Assembly (NCBI GenBank): GCA_013141455.1
Contig: JABFQW010000053.1
Location: 29,322 to 93,321, forward strand
DNA length: 64,000 nt
Reading direction: 5' to 3'
Source: Bacteroidales bacterium
Lineage (GTDB): Bacteria > Bacteroidota > Bacteroidia > Bacteroidales > F082
Under the pieces are notes generated by a model. It had not been told where the DNA came from. It did no database searches and saw nothing but the letters and a program-made list of their open reading frames with translations. The first letter of the stretch is position 1. Each line of letters starts with the position of its first letter. Both the position numbers and the translations under genes were made by a program. This document shows, piece after piece, positions 49,408-59,723 of this stretch.

Positions 49408-51318
49408 TTACTTCACTTCTTCAAAGTCAACATCGCTCACTTCATCATTTCCTGAAGATTGCCCCGGATTTTTTGGTTCCTGTGCATTATCCTTCGGTTG
49501 TCCGTCTGTGGAAGACTGTGTATTCTTATACATTTCTTCACTTGCAGTTTGCCAGATACCGTTGAGACGTGTCATGGCAGCATCAATGGCAGGAATGTCC
49601 TGATTTTTATGGGCTGTCTTCAACTGTTCAACTGCTGCTTCTATCTCACCTTTTTTGTCTGCCGGAAGTTTATCACCATATTCTTTAAGCTGTTTCTCGG
49701 TTTGGAAAACCAGGGCATCAGCCGAATTAAGTTTGTCAACTTTCTCACGTTCTTTGCGGTCCGATTCGGCATTGGCGGCAGCTTCGTCCTTCATACGTTG
49801 AATTTCAGTGTCGTTCAAACCTGATGAAGCTTCAATACGGATGCTCTGCGATTTCCCGGTTGCCTTGTCTTTTGAAGTGACATGTAAGATACCATTCGAA
49901 TCAATATCGAAAGTTACCTCGATTTGTGGAATTCCACGTGGGGCAGGAGGTATGCCATCCATATTGAAACGACCTATGCTTTTATTCTGATTTGCCATCG
50001 GCCTTTCACCTTGCAAAACGTGTATTTCTACCGAAGGCTGGTTGTCGGCGGCAGTGCTGAAAGTCTCCGATTTTTTGGTTGGAATCGTTGTATTCGACTC
50101 GATTAATCGGGTCATCACTCCACCCAAAGTTTCGATTCCTAATGAAAGTGGTGTAACATCGAGAAGTAAAACATCTTTCACTTCACCACTCAAAACACCA
50201 CCCTGGATGGCAGCACCAATGGCTACAACTTCATCAGGATTAACACCTTTCGAAGGTTCTTTACCAAAGAAATCTTTTACGATCTGTTGTATGGCAGGGA
50301 TACGGGTGGATCCGCCAACAAGAATAACTTCATTAATATCGCTTATCGTTAATCCGGCATCCTGCATCGCCTTACGACAAGGTTCGATGGTGGCGCGGAT
50401 AAGATGGTCGTTTAACTGTTCAAATTTTGAACGGGTAAGCTTCCTTACAAGGTGCTTAGGCATACCATTTACAGGCATGATATAAGGCAGGTTGATTTCG
50501 GTTTCGGTTGAACTCGATAATTCTATTTTGGCTTTTTCTGCAGCTTCTTTCAGACGTTGAAGAGCCATAGGGTCTTTTCTTAGATCGAGACCTTCGTCAC
50601 TTTTAAACTCCTCGGCAAGCCAGTTGATGATTGTAGCATCAAAGTCGTCACCACCAAGGTGGGTGTCACCATTGGTCGATTTCACTTCGAAAACACCATC
50701 GCCCATTTCGAGGATCGATATATCGAAAGTGCCGCCACCAAGATCGAAAACTGCAACTTTTATATCGCTGAGTTTTTTATCTAAGCCGTAAGCTAAGGCT
50801 GCGGCAGTTGGCTCATTGATGATTCTTTTAACGGTAAGACCTGCAATTTCGCCGGCTTCTTTGGTGGCCTGACGTTGTGAATCGCTGAAATAGGCCGGAA
50901 CGGTAATAACGGCTTCAGTTACTGGTTGTCCGAGATAATCTTCGGCTGTCTTTTTCATTTTCTGAAGTATCATTGCTGATATCTCCTGCGGGGTGTAGGG
51001 ACGACCGTCAATCTCAACGCGCGGGGTGTTATTTTCTCCCTTGATAACGTGGTATGGCACTCTTTCTCTTTCCTTGGTGATACGGTCGTACGTTTCACCC
51101 ATGAAACGCTTGATCGAATATACTGTCCTTGTTGGATTGGTGATTGCCTGACGCTTGGCAGGATCACCAACTTTACGCTCATTATTTTCGGCAAAACCAA
51201 CAATCGAAGGGGTTGTGCGACGGCCTTCGCTGTTTGCAATTACGATTGGTTCGTTACCTTCCATAACTGCAACACAGGAGTTTGTAGTTCCCAGGTCGAT
51301 TCCAATTATTTTTCCCAT
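49408..51318 (-). CDS. dnaK: Chaperone protein DnaK (Hsp70)
   Basis: A 636-residue Hsp70 that binds unfolded proteins in an ATP cycle with DnaJ and GrpE. The ATPase domain starts [36 protein letters not shown] and [17 protein letters not shown] are the phosphate motifs; the substrate domain follows after the [15 protein letters not shown] linker (about 385-400). The C-terminus [11 protein letters not shown] carries the conserved acidic end. Full length. No grpE or dnaJ is adjacent. It is divergent from lepA, and an AAGGAG Shine-Dalgarno lies 8 bases before the start. No CIRCE element is seen upstream. Confidence 0.97.
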   Translation of the reverse strand: MGKIIGIDLGTTNSCVAVMEGNEPIVIANSEGRRTTPSIVGFAENNERKVGDPAKRQAITNPTRTVYSIKRFMGETYDRITKERERVPYHVIKGENNTPRVEIDGRPYTPQEISAMILQKMKKTAEDYLGQPVTEAVITVPAYFSDSQRQATKEAGEIAGLTVKRIINEPTAAALAYGLDKKLSDIKVAVFDLGGGTFDISILEMGDGVFEVKSTNGDTHLGGDDFDATIINWLAEEFKSDEGLDLRKDPMALQRLKEAAEKAKIELSSSTETEINLPYIMPVNGMPKHLVRKLTRSKFEQLNDHLIRATIEPCRKAMQDAGLTISDINEVILVGGSTRIPAIQQIVKDFFGKEPSKGVNPDEVVAIGAAIQGGVLSGEVKDVLLLDVTPLSLGIETLGGVMTRLIESNTTIPTKKSETFSTAADNQPSVEIHVLQGERPMANQNKSIGRFNMDGIPPAPRGIPQIEVTFDIDSNGILHVTSKDKATGKSQSIRIEASSGLNDTEIQRMKDEAAANAESDRKEREKVDKLNSADALVFQTEKQLKEYGDKLPADKKGEIEAAVEQLKTAHKNQDIPAIDAAMTRLNGIWQTASEEMYKNTQSSTDGQPKDNAQEPKNPGQSSGNDEVSDVDFEEVK

Positions 51319-51326
51319 GTAATGTT

Positions 51327-51332
51327 CTCCTT
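51327..51332 (-). promoter_or_regulatory. Strong Shine-Dalgarno before dnaK
   Basis: AAGGAG on the minus strand, 8 bases before the ATG. Most genes in this window lack such a site, so this one stands out and suggests a high translation rate. Confidence 0.65.
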
Positions 51333-51650
51333 AAATTTATCTGTTATTTGATAGTCAATTACTTATTTTCTTTTGAATTGTCAATCATTGTGCCAAAAAA
51401 GCAAGCAAAGGATGTATTCAATTCAGTTTTGAGAAATTCATAACGAATTATTTTTTCAACACACTGATTATCAGTATTTATCTTTGCTGTTTTACTCAGA
51501 CCAATCTGACAGAATGCTGTGACAAAACGACAGTTGATTTATGCTGTCTTTTTCAATGATTGTTTTTTATTCGCTATCTCCAATGGATATTCAATTGTCA
51601 GCATAGAATTTAAGCTACTTCTCACTTCCAATTTCCGACCTTTTTTTTCA

Positions 51651-51658
51651 TACCTTTG
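51651..51658 (+). promoter_or_regulatory. Bacteroidota -7 promoter element of lepA
   Basis: TACCTTTG matches TAnnTTTG and ends only 6 bases before the ATG at 51665, so the predicted transcript would start at or within a few bases of the initiation codon. Confidence 0.6.
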
Positions 51659-51664
51659 CACCCC

Positions 51665-53452
51665 ATGAAGAATATCAGAAATTTTTGTATTATAGCTCAT
51701 ATCGACCACGGTAAGAGTACGTTGGCCGACCGCTTGCTTCAATTTACCCATACCCTTACCTTACGTGAGCAAAAAGATCAGGTGCTCGACAGTATGGATC
51801 TTGAGCGTGAACGCGGTATCACCATAAAAAGTCATGCCATTCAAATGGAATATGAACACGAAGGGGAAATATTCGTCTTTAACTTGATTGATACACCCGG
51901 GCATGTTGACTTTTCATATGAGGTTTCGCGGTCCATTGCTGCCTGTGAAGGCGCTTTATTGGTGGTTGATGCAACACAGGGTATTCAGGCCCAAACGATT
52001 TCGAATTTATACCTTGCGCTGAATCATGATCTCGAGATTATTCCTGTATTGAATAAGGTGGATATGGACAATGCCATGCCCGATGAAGTAGAGGATCAGA
52101 TAGTTGAATTGTTGGGTTGCCCGCGCGAAGACATTATCAGGGCCAGCGCCAAAACCGGTTTTGGTGTCGATGTCATACTCGAAGCAATTTTGAATCGCAT
52201 TCCGGCGCCAAAGGGCGATCCCGATGCGCCGCTTCAGGCTTTGATTTTCGATTCAGTGTTTAATTCTTTCCGTGGTATTATCGCCTATTTCCGTATCATG
52301 CAGGGCACTTTCAGCAAAGGCGACCATGTGAAATTTATTGCTACCGAAAAAGAATATTATGCCGATGAGATAGGTGTTTTGAAACTGAAACAGGTACCTC
52401 GCAAAACCATGTCGGCAGGCGATGTTGGTTATATCATCTCAGGAATAAAAACTTCGAGTGAGGTAAAGGTTGGTGATACAATTACACATGTAAGCCGCCC
52501 GACTACAGATATTGTACCCGGCTTCGAAATTGTAAAACCTATGGTGTTCGCGGGTATTTATCCGGTTGATGCGGATGACTATGAGGAACTGAGGTCATCG
52601 ATTGAAAAGTTGCAGCTGAACGATGCCTCCTTGGTTTTTGAACCAGAATCTTCCATGGCGCTTGGTTTTGGTTTTCGTTGCGGTTTCCTTGGGTTGTTAC
52701 ACATGGAAATTATTCAGGAACGTCTCGATCGGGAATTTAATATGGACGTGATCACTACCGTCCCGAATGTTTCGTTTAAGGCATATACCACCGCCAAAGA
52801 TATGGTCGAAGTGCATAACCCAAGTGGTTTGCCCGATGCAACCTATCTCGATTATATCGAAGAACCTTATATTATAGCACAGATTATTTCGAAATCGGAA
52901 TATCAGGGTGCAATCATGACCTTGTGCATCGAAAAACGTGGTGTGCTGAAAAACCAGGTTTACCTGACTTCCGACCGTGTTGAGATCACCTTTGAAATGC
53001 CTTTGAGTGAGATCATCTTCGATTTCTATGATAAATTGAAATCGCTTTCGAGAGGTTATGCCTCGTTCGATTACCATATTGAAGGATGGCAGCGCGCCAA
53101 CCTCGTGAAACTCGATGTATTACTCAACGGCGAATCTGTTGATGCCCTTTCGATGCTGATTCATCGCGATAATGCCTATACTTTTGGCCGGAAAATGTGT
53201 GAAAAATTGCAGGAACTTATCCCGCGTCAACAGTTCGACATTGCCATTCAGGCTGCGATTGGTGCGAAAATTATCGCCCGTGAAACCGTGAAAGCATTAC
53301 GTAAAGATGTAACGGCCAAATGTTATGGCGGTGATATCAGCCGCAAACGCAAGCTGCTCGAAAAGCAGAAAAAAGGGAAGAAACGTATGCGTCAGGTTGG
53401 TAATGTTGAAGTGCCCCAATCTGCTTTTCTGGCGATACTTAAGCTGGATTAA
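51665..53452 (+). CDS. lepA: Elongation factor 4 (LepA), translational GTPase
   Basis: A 595-residue GTPase related to EF-G that helps the ribosome during initiation and back-translocation. G1 is AHIDHGKST (about 11-19), G2/G3 are in [11 protein letters not shown] and DTPGHVDF, G4 is NKVD, and the C-terminal LepA-specific domain ends [17 protein letters not shown]. The ATG at 51665 was chosen since an upstream TTG at 51656 lies within the -7 promoter element. The gene has nearly no 5' leader. It is divergent from dnaK. Confidence 0.96.
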   Translation: MKNIRNFCIIAHIDHGKSTLADRLLQFTHTLTLREQKDQVLDSMDLERERGITIKSHAIQMEYEHEGEIFVFNLIDTPGHVDFSYEVSRSIAACEGALLVVDATQGIQAQTISNLYLALNHDLEIIPVLNKVDMDNAMPDEVEDQIVELLGCPREDIIRASAKTGFGVDVILEAILNRIPAPKGDPDAPLQALIFDSVFNSFRGIIAYFRIMQGTFSKGDHVKFIATEKEYYADEIGVLKLKQVPRKTMSAGDVGYIISGIKTSSEVKVGDTITHVSRPTTDIVPGFEIVKPMVFAGIYPVDADDYEELRSSIEKLQLNDASLVFEPESSMALGFGFRCGFLGLLHMEIIQERLDREFNMDVITTVPNVSFKAYTTAKDMVEVHNPSGLPDATYLDYIEEPYIIAQIISKSEYQGAIMTLCIEKRGVLKNQVYLTSDRVEITFEMPLSEIIFDFYDKLKSLSRGYASFDYHIEGWQRANLVKLDVLLNGESVDALSMLIHRDNAYTFGRKMCEKLQELIPRQQFDIAIQAAIGAKIIARETVKALRKDVTAKCYGGDISRKRKLLEKQKKGKKRMRQVGNVEVPQSAFLAILKLD

Positions 53453-53459
53453 TTCGAAA

Positions 53460-53508
53460 TGGCACATAGATGACGCGGATGAAACGGATTTTCGCGGATT
53501 TTTTTGTG
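53460..53508. repeat. Short genome-type repeat after lepA
   Basis: GGCACATAGATGACGCGGAT followed by ACGGATTTTCGCGGATTTTT, a direct repeat of (G)CGGAT units of a kind common in spacers of Bacteroidota and other bacteria. No function is evident. Confidence 0.4.
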
Positions 53509-53647
53509 CTATTTGAAATTAGTTAGTGATTTGAGGATGAGTCACATCATTACAAATTCGTTATTTCTAAATCCTTTCCTGAACTTACAACTTGAATAAA
53601 AAGAATGCGAGGGAAACACCGGGTTTACATTTTTTTTAAAATCATTG

Positions 53648-53655
53648 TAACTTTG
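53648..53655 (+). promoter_or_regulatory. Bacteroidota -7 promoter element of the ECF sigma gene
   Basis: TAACTTTG matches TAnnTTTG, 43 bases before the ATG at 53699. Confidence 0.55.
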
Positions 53656-53698
53656 TTCCGCTTCACCCCGTCATAACAACAAGTTTGTAAATTAGGCT

Positions 53699-54193
53699 AT
53701 GACCCGAAACGAATACAATCGATGTGTAGATGAACATGCTGATGGTCTTTATCGATTCATCCTCAAGAATTTACGTGATAAGGAGAAGGCGCGTGATATC
53801 GTTCAGGAAGCATTTACGAAAGTTTGGTTAAAGAAAGATGAAGTTGATGTGATGAAAAGTAAATCCTACTTATATACGACGGCCTATCATACTATGATCG
53901 ATTTGATCCGTAAGGACGAACGATCGGTCAGGTTAGAACAACATCATCAGAACAATGAAAAATCATTTAATGCCTATTCCGATCTGAAAGAAGTGCTTGA
54001 CGAGGCATTGAAGCAATTGCCCGAAATTCAGCGCACCGTGATATTGTTACGCGATTATGAGGGGTATACGTATGCCGAGATTGGAGAAATTACTTTACTC
54101 AGCGAGGCACAGGTAAAAGTATATATTTTTAGGGCAAGAATGACATTGAAATCTTATATTCAAAGTTTGGATAAAGTGCTGGAGGTTTATTAA
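53699..54193 (+). CDS. ECF-family RNA polymerase sigma factor
   Basis: A 164-residue sigma-70 factor with only regions 2 and 4. Region 2 is residues 10-75 (FILKNLRDKEKARDIVQEAF, SKSYLYTTAYHTMIDLIRKD) and region 4 residues 100-155 (LKQLPEIQRTVILLRDYEGY, EIGEITLLSEAQVKVYIFRA). It directs RNA polymerase to a small regulon, usually of envelope or surface functions. The next gene starts right after its stop codon and encodes a likely anti-sigma factor. Neither gene is linked to a FecR/SusCD pair. Confidence 0.92.
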   Translation: MTRNEYNRCVDEHADGLYRFILKNLRDKEKARDIVQEAFTKVWLKKDEVDVMKSKSYLYTTAYHTMIDLIRKDERSVRLEQHHQNNEKSFNAYSDLKEVLDEALKQLPEIQRTVILLRDYEGYTYAEIGEITLLSEAQVKVYIFRARMTLKSYIQSLDKVLEVY

Positions 54194-55330
54194 ATGAAAA
54201 TAACTATTGACAACTACGAAAGCCTGATTATCGACTATTTGGACGAAAATCTGAGTAAGGAGCAGCTTACCGGATTGAAATTTTTTGTTGCGCAGCATCC
54301 TGAACTGGGAAGCTGGGAAGAGCTTACCACAGGTTTCATGAAATTCGAATCGGAACCGGTTATTTTTGAGAATAAAAATGATCTGAAAGGTCTTGTGATT
54401 CATGACATTGGAAAGGTAAATGAACAGAATTGCTTTGAATATTTTGTTGCATCAGCTGATAATCAACTTGATGCTTCAACGCAATCGGATGTTGAAAAAT
54501 TTATCACCTTGAATCCTATCTATGCCAGGGATTACTCGAACATAAAAACAGCCAGGTTCTCGCCTGATTTAAGCATCGGGTTTCCAAATAAGAATTTGTT
54601 AAAACATCTGATAATTCCATTAAACACCAAGCGTATTTTGTCGTATGCAGCCAGTGTTTTGATTCTAACATCTTTATTTGCCTGGTGGATGTTAAAGGAT
54701 AATCGTGTTGTTACTATTCCGTTGCAAACAGCCGAGAATATTGAAATAAAGCAAACTGAAAATATCATGGCAGCGGATACTGAAAATGTTCAATCGATTC
54801 CAGAACGTGTTGAATCAATTCTTGACCCTGTTGATGATGAGCAAAATAATGAAAATATTTCACCTTCGGCAGCCGAAAATAGCAGTATGCGATATGAAAC
54901 CCTGGCAACAATCCATAATCCAAAACCGGCAACTTTGGTTATCGAAAACAAAGAACCCTATCTGGAGGGAACCGATTATATGCTTTATTATTTTGATGGA
55001 CAGGATTATATCGCTTCACTTGGAAAAATCCATTCAACCGATAAACCCTCGGTGTTGGGATTGGTAGTGCAAAATATTGCACGAAAAACCGTGAACTTTA
55101 TAAGTGACCGTACTGAAGAAGCTGAGCATAAAATATCACAAATTTCTACCGAAGGGAATATTAGTTTCTGGAATCTTGCTGAAATGGGCGTTAAAACCTA
55201 TAACACTATTACCGACAGTGAGTTGGATTTAAGCAGAACCACAAATCAGGATGGCAAGCTTACCGGTGTGCGGTTTCACTCTGAACAATTTCAATTGAAC
55301 AGATCGATTGATCCTGAAAAGGGGAAATAG
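54194..55330 (+). CDS. Probable membrane-bound anti-sigma factor
   Basis: A 378-residue protein with one predicted membrane segment at about residues 149-168 (ILSYAASVLILTSLFAWWML). The N-terminal cytoplasmic part (about 1-140) starts with a short acidic repeat pattern (NYESLIIDYLDENLSKEQLT, similar to ASD-like domains) and the C-terminal 200 residues are outside. It starts immediately after the ECF sigma stop codon. By position and topology it likely holds the sigma factor inactive at the membrane. There is no FecR or zinc-finger anti-sigma motif, so this is inferred. Confidence 0.72.
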   Translation: MKITIDNYESLIIDYLDENLSKEQLTGLKFFVAQHPELGSWEELTTGFMKFESEPVIFENKNDLKGLVIHDIGKVNEQNCFEYFVASADNQLDASTQSDVEKFITLNPIYARDYSNIKTARFSPDLSIGFPNKNLLKHLIIPLNTKRILSYAASVLILTSLFAWWMLKDNRVVTIPLQTAENIEIKQTENIMAADTENVQSIPERVESILDPVDDEQNNENISPSAAENSSMRYETLATIHNPKPATLVIENKEPYLEGTDYMLYYFDGQDYIASLGKIHSTDKPSVLGLVVQNIARKTVNFISDRTEEAEHKISQISTEGNISFWNLAEMGVKTYNTITDSELDLSRTTNQDGKLTGVRFHSEQFQLNRSIDPEKGK

Positions 55331-55482
55331 TGAAAGAATAATGGTGTGAATTTGTAAATGATTCAAAGTGAGATTGATTCATTTCTTTTTTTTATTAGAA
55401 AAAGTTTACACTCTTTTGGATTTTTTATACTTTTACTGCTTCATATTGTATTAAAACTAATTTTAAAATTAATCCTAAAACA

Positions 55483-57504
55483 ATGAAAAGACTTTTACTA
55501 TTAAGCTTTGCAGTTGGTTTTGGATTGTCCGTGGTTGCCCAGCAGACGCACAATTTCAAAACTCAGGTACCTCAGCACAAAGCAGTTCAAAAAATCATGG
55601 CTGGTATTGAACCGATTAAGTCCGGTGTTTTGCCACAGGGTGGAATAATTGAACAGTCCACTAATGGTGAGCGGGATGCTAATCTGGTGACAATCATTAA
55701 TCTTGGCTCTTCGGCCAATGCTTATACCTATGGATACAATGGTGGACAAAAATCCATTGTTTCTGCAATACCTGAACTGAATATGGTAACCAATTTTCAC
55801 CGTATGGGTGGTGTTCAGGATCCAGGTGGTTATTCAGGCGACCTTGGTTTCGATGTTTCGGTGGATGGCGGTTTAAACTGGACCAATATGAATGAGATGT
55901 ATATTGCTACCAACAATGCCGGCGGTACCTATTACACCGATGCCGGGCGTTATCCTAATCATGGCCTTTGGAATCCTGCCGGGAATACCGATTTGAATAA
56001 TGCAAGATTGGTTTATTTCGCGCCAACGCTCGATGGATCAAACTCGAGTGATAACAGTTGGGGAGGATATGCGTATGGTAGGGTCAATCTTGGAGATTAC
56101 ACCGATACAACAAAGAATTTATCCACCTCGCATGACGATATTTATCAATATACTCCTGATGCATTCGATATCAAATCGGATGGAAATGCATTTATTGTTG
56201 ATATTAATCAGGATTGGACAAGCGGAACTGTTGCTTATATGGGTAATTTATTAATCAATAGACTTATTTGGAACGAAAGTGATGGTGATTATGAACTTGA
56301 GCAGGTATTATTGGATGCTCCTGTTGATGAGGCTACAACCCGTCCATCACATACTTCAGTTGCATTTGGTGCTGATGGACAAACTGGTTATATTGCCATG
56401 ATCGCTGACAATGGTTCGACAGAAGTAATTGGAGGTGGATTGGGAATGTATCCTGTTTTTTTTAAAACTACTGATGGTGGCCAAAGCTGGAGTAATCCGA
56501 TTGGTATCCAGTTAGCCGGACCAGATGGGATGTCGGGTATCATAAATGATTTGTTGACCGATGAACAAATTGCCCAATTATATGAGGCCCCTGTTCCTGC
56601 ACGCGACGAAATTCCTTATACAACGGCTTTTGATTGTGATATAGCGGTAGATGCAAATGGAAATCTTCATATCGGCGTTGTGATTGGCGTTGTAGGAACA
56701 GATGCTTACAGCATTGTTACCTCTCCTTATATGTTTGCCGCATATGATATTTATACCACCGATGGTGGAACCAACTGGTATGCTGTTAAACTTGGATACC
56801 TTAATCTATTAAGGGGATATTATCCTGATGATGCCTATCCTGAAGATAACAGAATACAAATTACTACTTCACCCGATCGTGAAACTATTTTTGTTAGCTG
56901 GATTGACACGGATATGGAAGAAGTTGATAATAATTCGCGTCCGAATATTTTCAGCCGTGGAATGCGCCCGAATGCATGGGGTACGGCCGACCTAACCTGC
57001 TCTGGTGGTTTACCAGTTGCATCGAATGTAACTATGCTGACTGAAGGTATGTGGAATGCTTCATTTGCTGCTGTTTCAAATGTTTCATTATATGCCGATG
57101 GTAAATACACCATCCCGATGACATATCTTCCTATGACTGGTGAAATTGATCCTACATTACCGGTTGTATTTAAATATATCACCAATTTCTTCTTTACCGA
57201 TGCAGATTTCTGCGTGGTTGGAACCGATGAAATTGCAATGGAAAGTCAGCCACAAGTTAGCCAGAACTTCCCGAATCCTTTCAGTGATGAAACCAATATT
57301 AATGTAACGCTGGGTAAAGGTTCAAATGTGAGTATTGAAATATATAACCTCACCGGACAAAAGGTATATACCAATAACTATGGTTATAAGCCTGCCGGCT
57401 CATTTACCATGAGTATTCAATCTGACAATATGCCTACAGGTGTTTATTTCTATACTGTTGATGCAGGTGCAACAAAAGCTACCCTCAAAATGATTGTGAA
57501 ATAA
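55483..57504 (+). CDS. T9SS-sorted Asp-box (sialidase-like) propeller protein
   Basis: A 673-residue secreted protein. Signal peptide (LLLLSFAVGFGLSVVAQ), a beta-propeller with several Asp-box motifs (SVDGGLNWTN, TTDGGQSWSN, TTDGGTNWYA) and a type A T9SS sorting domain from about residue 590 (NFPNPFSDETNINVTL to VYFYTVDAGATKATLKMIV). The Asp-boxes are structural; catalytic residues of sialidases cannot be placed here, so enzyme activity is not claimed. It is followed by a second protein of the same design, so a tandem duplication is likely. It carries its own terminator at 57528. Confidence 0.85.
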   Translation: MKRLLLLSFAVGFGLSVVAQQTHNFKTQVPQHKAVQKIMAGIEPIKSGVLPQGGIIEQSTNGERDANLVTIINLGSSANAYTYGYNGGQKSIVSAIPELNMVTNFHRMGGVQDPGGYSGDLGFDVSVDGGLNWTNMNEMYIATNNAGGTYYTDAGRYPNHGLWNPAGNTDLNNARLVYFAPTLDGSNSSDNSWGGYAYGRVNLGDYTDTTKNLSTSHDDIYQYTPDAFDIKSDGNAFIVDINQDWTSGTVAYMGNLLINRLIWNESDGDYELEQVLLDAPVDEATTRPSHTSVAFGADGQTGYIAMIADNGSTEVIGGGLGMYPVFFKTTDGGQSWSNPIGIQLAGPDGMSGIINDLLTDEQIAQLYEAPVPARDEIPYTTAFDCDIAVDANGNLHIGVVIGVVGTDAYSIVTSPYMFAAYDIYTTDGGTNWYAVKLGYLNLLRGYYPDDAYPEDNRIQITTSPDRETIFVSWIDTDMEEVDNNSRPNIFSRGMRPNAWGTADLTCSGGLPVASNVTMLTEGMWNASFAAVSNVSLYADGKYTIPMTYLPMTGEIDPTLPVVFKYITNFFFTDADFCVVGTDEIAMESQPQVSQNFPNPFSDETNINVTLGKGSNVSIEIYNLTGQKVYTNNYGYKPAGSFTMSIQSDNMPTGVYFYTVDAGATKATLKMIVK

Positions 57505-57527
57505 TTACATCAAAATTTATAATAAAA

Positions 57528-57555
57528 AAAACCGCCATAACTGGCGGTTTTTTTT
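57528..57555 (+). terminator. Rho-independent terminator between the two Asp-box genes
   Basis: AAAACCGCCA and TGGCGGTTTT form a 10-bp stem with a 4-base loop and a T-run, 23 bases after the upstream stop codon. Confidence 0.85.
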
Positions 57556-57564
57556 ATTCCAAAA

Positions 57565-57594
57565 TTGTTTTGCTTTTTAAATACATTATCTTTG
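57565..57594 (+). promoter_or_regulatory. Full Bacteroidota promoter of the second Asp-box gene
   Basis: TTG at 57565-57567 (-33) and TATCTTTG at 57587-57594 (-7) with 19 bases between, the consensus spacing. Start codon at 57640. Confidence 0.65.
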
Positions 57595-57639
57595 CGCCTA
57601 CAGTTTTACAAAATAATTGTTTAATAAAATCTGAAAAGC

Positions 57640-59505
57640 ATGAAAAAACTATTACTCTCAGCCTTGGTCATAGCCTCCGGAATGGGGCTTTTTGCCCAAT
57701 CGGCATTACAAAAACAATCAGAAAGATTAAGTAAAATCACTGGTGTTAAAAACTCTATGAGAACCGACCTGATTGGTAGTATTCAGGAGTTCAGTGGTGA
57801 AACTCCACTTCCTGCAACAGTTAAAGCTCCCGATGTTGTAGTTGGCGTAACGCGTTACGATCTTCAGTCAAATTCAACCATGGCGAAACGCATAGCCGTA
57901 TTTCCTGATGGAACCATGGGTGCAACCTATACATTTGGGATGCTTGATGCAGGTCAGGCTTACCAAGATCGTGGTACCGGGTATAATTATTTTGATGGAA
58001 CATCCTGGGGTCCAAATTCTACCGAACGTATCGAAGCTCAACGTACAGGCTGGCCATCTTACCAACCTTATGGTGAAAATGGTGAAATCGTGGTTTCCCA
58101 TTCTGGAATAACAGATGGTTTGGTTTTTAGTCATCGCGACCAAAAAGGTACAGGTGACTGGCAATATTTCTATCTCGTTGGTCCTGCCGGACATGAAGAT
58201 TTGTTATGGCCACGTATGATTACTTCGGGCGAATTTAATGAAACCATTCATGTGATTGCACTAACTGCACCAACCGGTAACGGTGGTAGTGTTTATGAAG
58301 GTCTTGATGGCGCATTACTCTACAGCAGATCAATGGATGGTGGATTAACATGGGATCCTGAGAATTTAATTATTGATGGTCTGACAAGTAATGATATCAA
58401 TGGTATCGGTGGTGATGATTACTGCTGGGCAAACCCGGTTGGTGAAACAATTGCATTTTGTACTGCAAGCGCTTTTGGAAATGGAAATGTTTTCAAATCA
58501 ACAGATAATGGGGATTCCTGGGATTATTTTACTTTTTATAATGGCCCTTCACCAAAATGGGACAATAGTTTCTATATCCCTCCACATGGTGGACTTGATG
58601 GCTACTATGCTATTAGTCTTGACGATAATGGCATGGCTCACGTAGCTGCCGGACGTATGATTGCAACTTGTGCCGGTGATGGTAGCACTTCCTACAATTA
58701 TTATCCATATTCGAATGGACTATTATATTGGAATGAAACAATGGCGCCAATGGATACTGTTTCGGTCGGTAGCGATATCCTTGATCCATCGGTCGTTAGT
58801 CCGCAATACTTATTGGCTGAAGTACAGGGAAATGGTGAAGATACCATCGTTGGCGTTGTCAGTTATTTCTCATCCTTAACATCGATGCCACAGTTAGCTT
58901 TTGATCCGACAAGTAAAATCTTGTATGCGGTTTATTCAAGTTTATCAGTTGGTTTTGCTACTGAAGATGCCAACTACCGTCATATCTGGTATCGTTTTTC
59001 TGATGATTATGGTCAAACCTGGAGTCCCTATACAGATTTGACAAGTGATGTTTTTCATATTTTTAGTGAGTGTGTTTTTCCATCAGTTGCTGATAATGTA
59101 ACCGGTCAGGTTAATATGGTTTATCAATCAGATCAGATGCTTGGTATTTATATGCGTAGTCCAACATCTGATCATCCTGCAGATGATAACAATATTGTTC
59201 ACCTTGCCTTTAATAAATCAGTTGGTGTAGATGAAACCCCTGCAAATATCATCAGCCTTGAACAACTGAGCCCTAATCCTGCTCATGACGTTGTAAATGT
59301 TCTGCTAAATATTGACAAAGCCGTTAACGTAAGCATCAGCCTTGTTAATATGCTTGGTCAGGAAGTTTATACCGTGAATGAGCAAATGGTTTATGCCGGC
59401 GCTCATAGCCTAAAACTTGACGTAAATAATTACGAATCAGGTATCTATTTTGTAAAAGTAAAAGCTGGAAATAGTGTAGTCACCAAGAAATTGATGATTG
59501 ACTAA
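57640..59505 (+). CDS. T9SS-sorted Asp-box (sialidase-like) propeller protein, paralogue
   Basis: A 621-residue secreted protein of the same design as the preceding gene: signal peptide (LLSALVIASGMGLFAQ), a propeller with SMDGGLTWDP, STDNGDSWDY and SDDYGQTWSP Asp-boxes, and a T9SS type A domain (about 540-621, LSPNPAHDVVNVLLNID to VKAGNSVVTKKLMI). It has its own consensus promoter and terminator, so it can be regulated separately from its neighbour. Surface-exposed, role unknown. Confidence 0.85.
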   Translation: MKKLLLSALVIASGMGLFAQSALQKQSERLSKITGVKNSMRTDLIGSIQEFSGETPLPATVKAPDVVVGVTRYDLQSNSTMAKRIAVFPDGTMGATYTFGMLDAGQAYQDRGTGYNYFDGTSWGPNSTERIEAQRTGWPSYQPYGENGEIVVSHSGITDGLVFSHRDQKGTGDWQYFYLVGPAGHEDLLWPRMITSGEFNETIHVIALTAPTGNGGSVYEGLDGALLYSRSMDGGLTWDPENLIIDGLTSNDINGIGGDDYCWANPVGETIAFCTASAFGNGNVFKSTDNGDSWDYFTFYNGPSPKWDNSFYIPPHGGLDGYYAISLDDNGMAHVAAGRMIATCAGDGSTSYNYYPYSNGLLYWNETMAPMDTVSVGSDILDPSVVSPQYLLAEVQGNGEDTIVGVVSYFSSLTSMPQLAFDPTSKILYAVYSSLSVGFATEDANYRHIWYRFSDDYGQTWSPYTDLTSDVFHIFSECVFPSVADNVTGQVNMVYQSDQMLGIYMRSPTSDHPADDNNIVHLAFNKSVGVDETPANIISLEQLSPNPAHDVVNVLLNIDKAVNVSISLVNMLGQEVYTVNEQMVYAGAHSLKLDVNNYESGIYFVKVKAGNSVVTKKLMID

Positions 59506-59528
59506 TTCATCGGTACTATAATAATGGT

Positions 59529-59558
59529 AAAGGCTGCCCCGGATGGGGCAGCCTTTTT
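59529..59558 (+). terminator. Rho-independent terminator of the second Asp-box gene
   Basis: AAAGGCTGCCCC and GGGGCAGCCTTT form a 12-bp GC-rich stem with a 4-base loop and T-run. Confidence 0.88.
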
Positions 59559-59695
59559 TGCTATTTGTTAGAAAGGCTTCACTCAAAGTGAAGCCTTGAC
59601 TACAAAAAAAAGTCACCCAGGTGAGGTGGCCCAAATATGAAAAACAAACGAAATAAATGGCTGTTTGTAATGATATAAAGCTTGTGCCATGATTG
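59545..59695 (+). repeat. Direct repeat flanking the orphan island, left copy
   Basis: This stretch and 60819-60958 share order and sequence: GGGGCAGCCTTT, then an AGGCTTC..T/AGTGAAGCCTT hairpin, then an AAAG-CACC dyad, then similar AT-rich sequence around CAAACAAA and ATAYAAAGYTTRTGCCA. About 140 bases in each copy. Confidence 0.6.
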
Positions 59696-59723
59696 TTAAA
59701 TCGTAGATTGTAAATTATTTTTT

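Noticed and set aside
49408..51318. Several antisense open frames of 60-147 codons opposite dnaK.
   Set aside because: Long antisense frames are a known by-product of the codon use of dnaK; none has a promoter element or domain.
51319..51664. A CIRCE (HrcA) operator before dnaK.
   Set aside because: No TTAGCACTC-N9-GAGTGCTAA-like inverted repeat is present in the shared dnaK-lepA spacer.
51539..51751. A 70-codon minus-strand frame spanning the lepA promoter and start.
   Set aside because: It overlaps a well-supported divergent promoter and the conserved lepA N-terminus, and has no features of its own.
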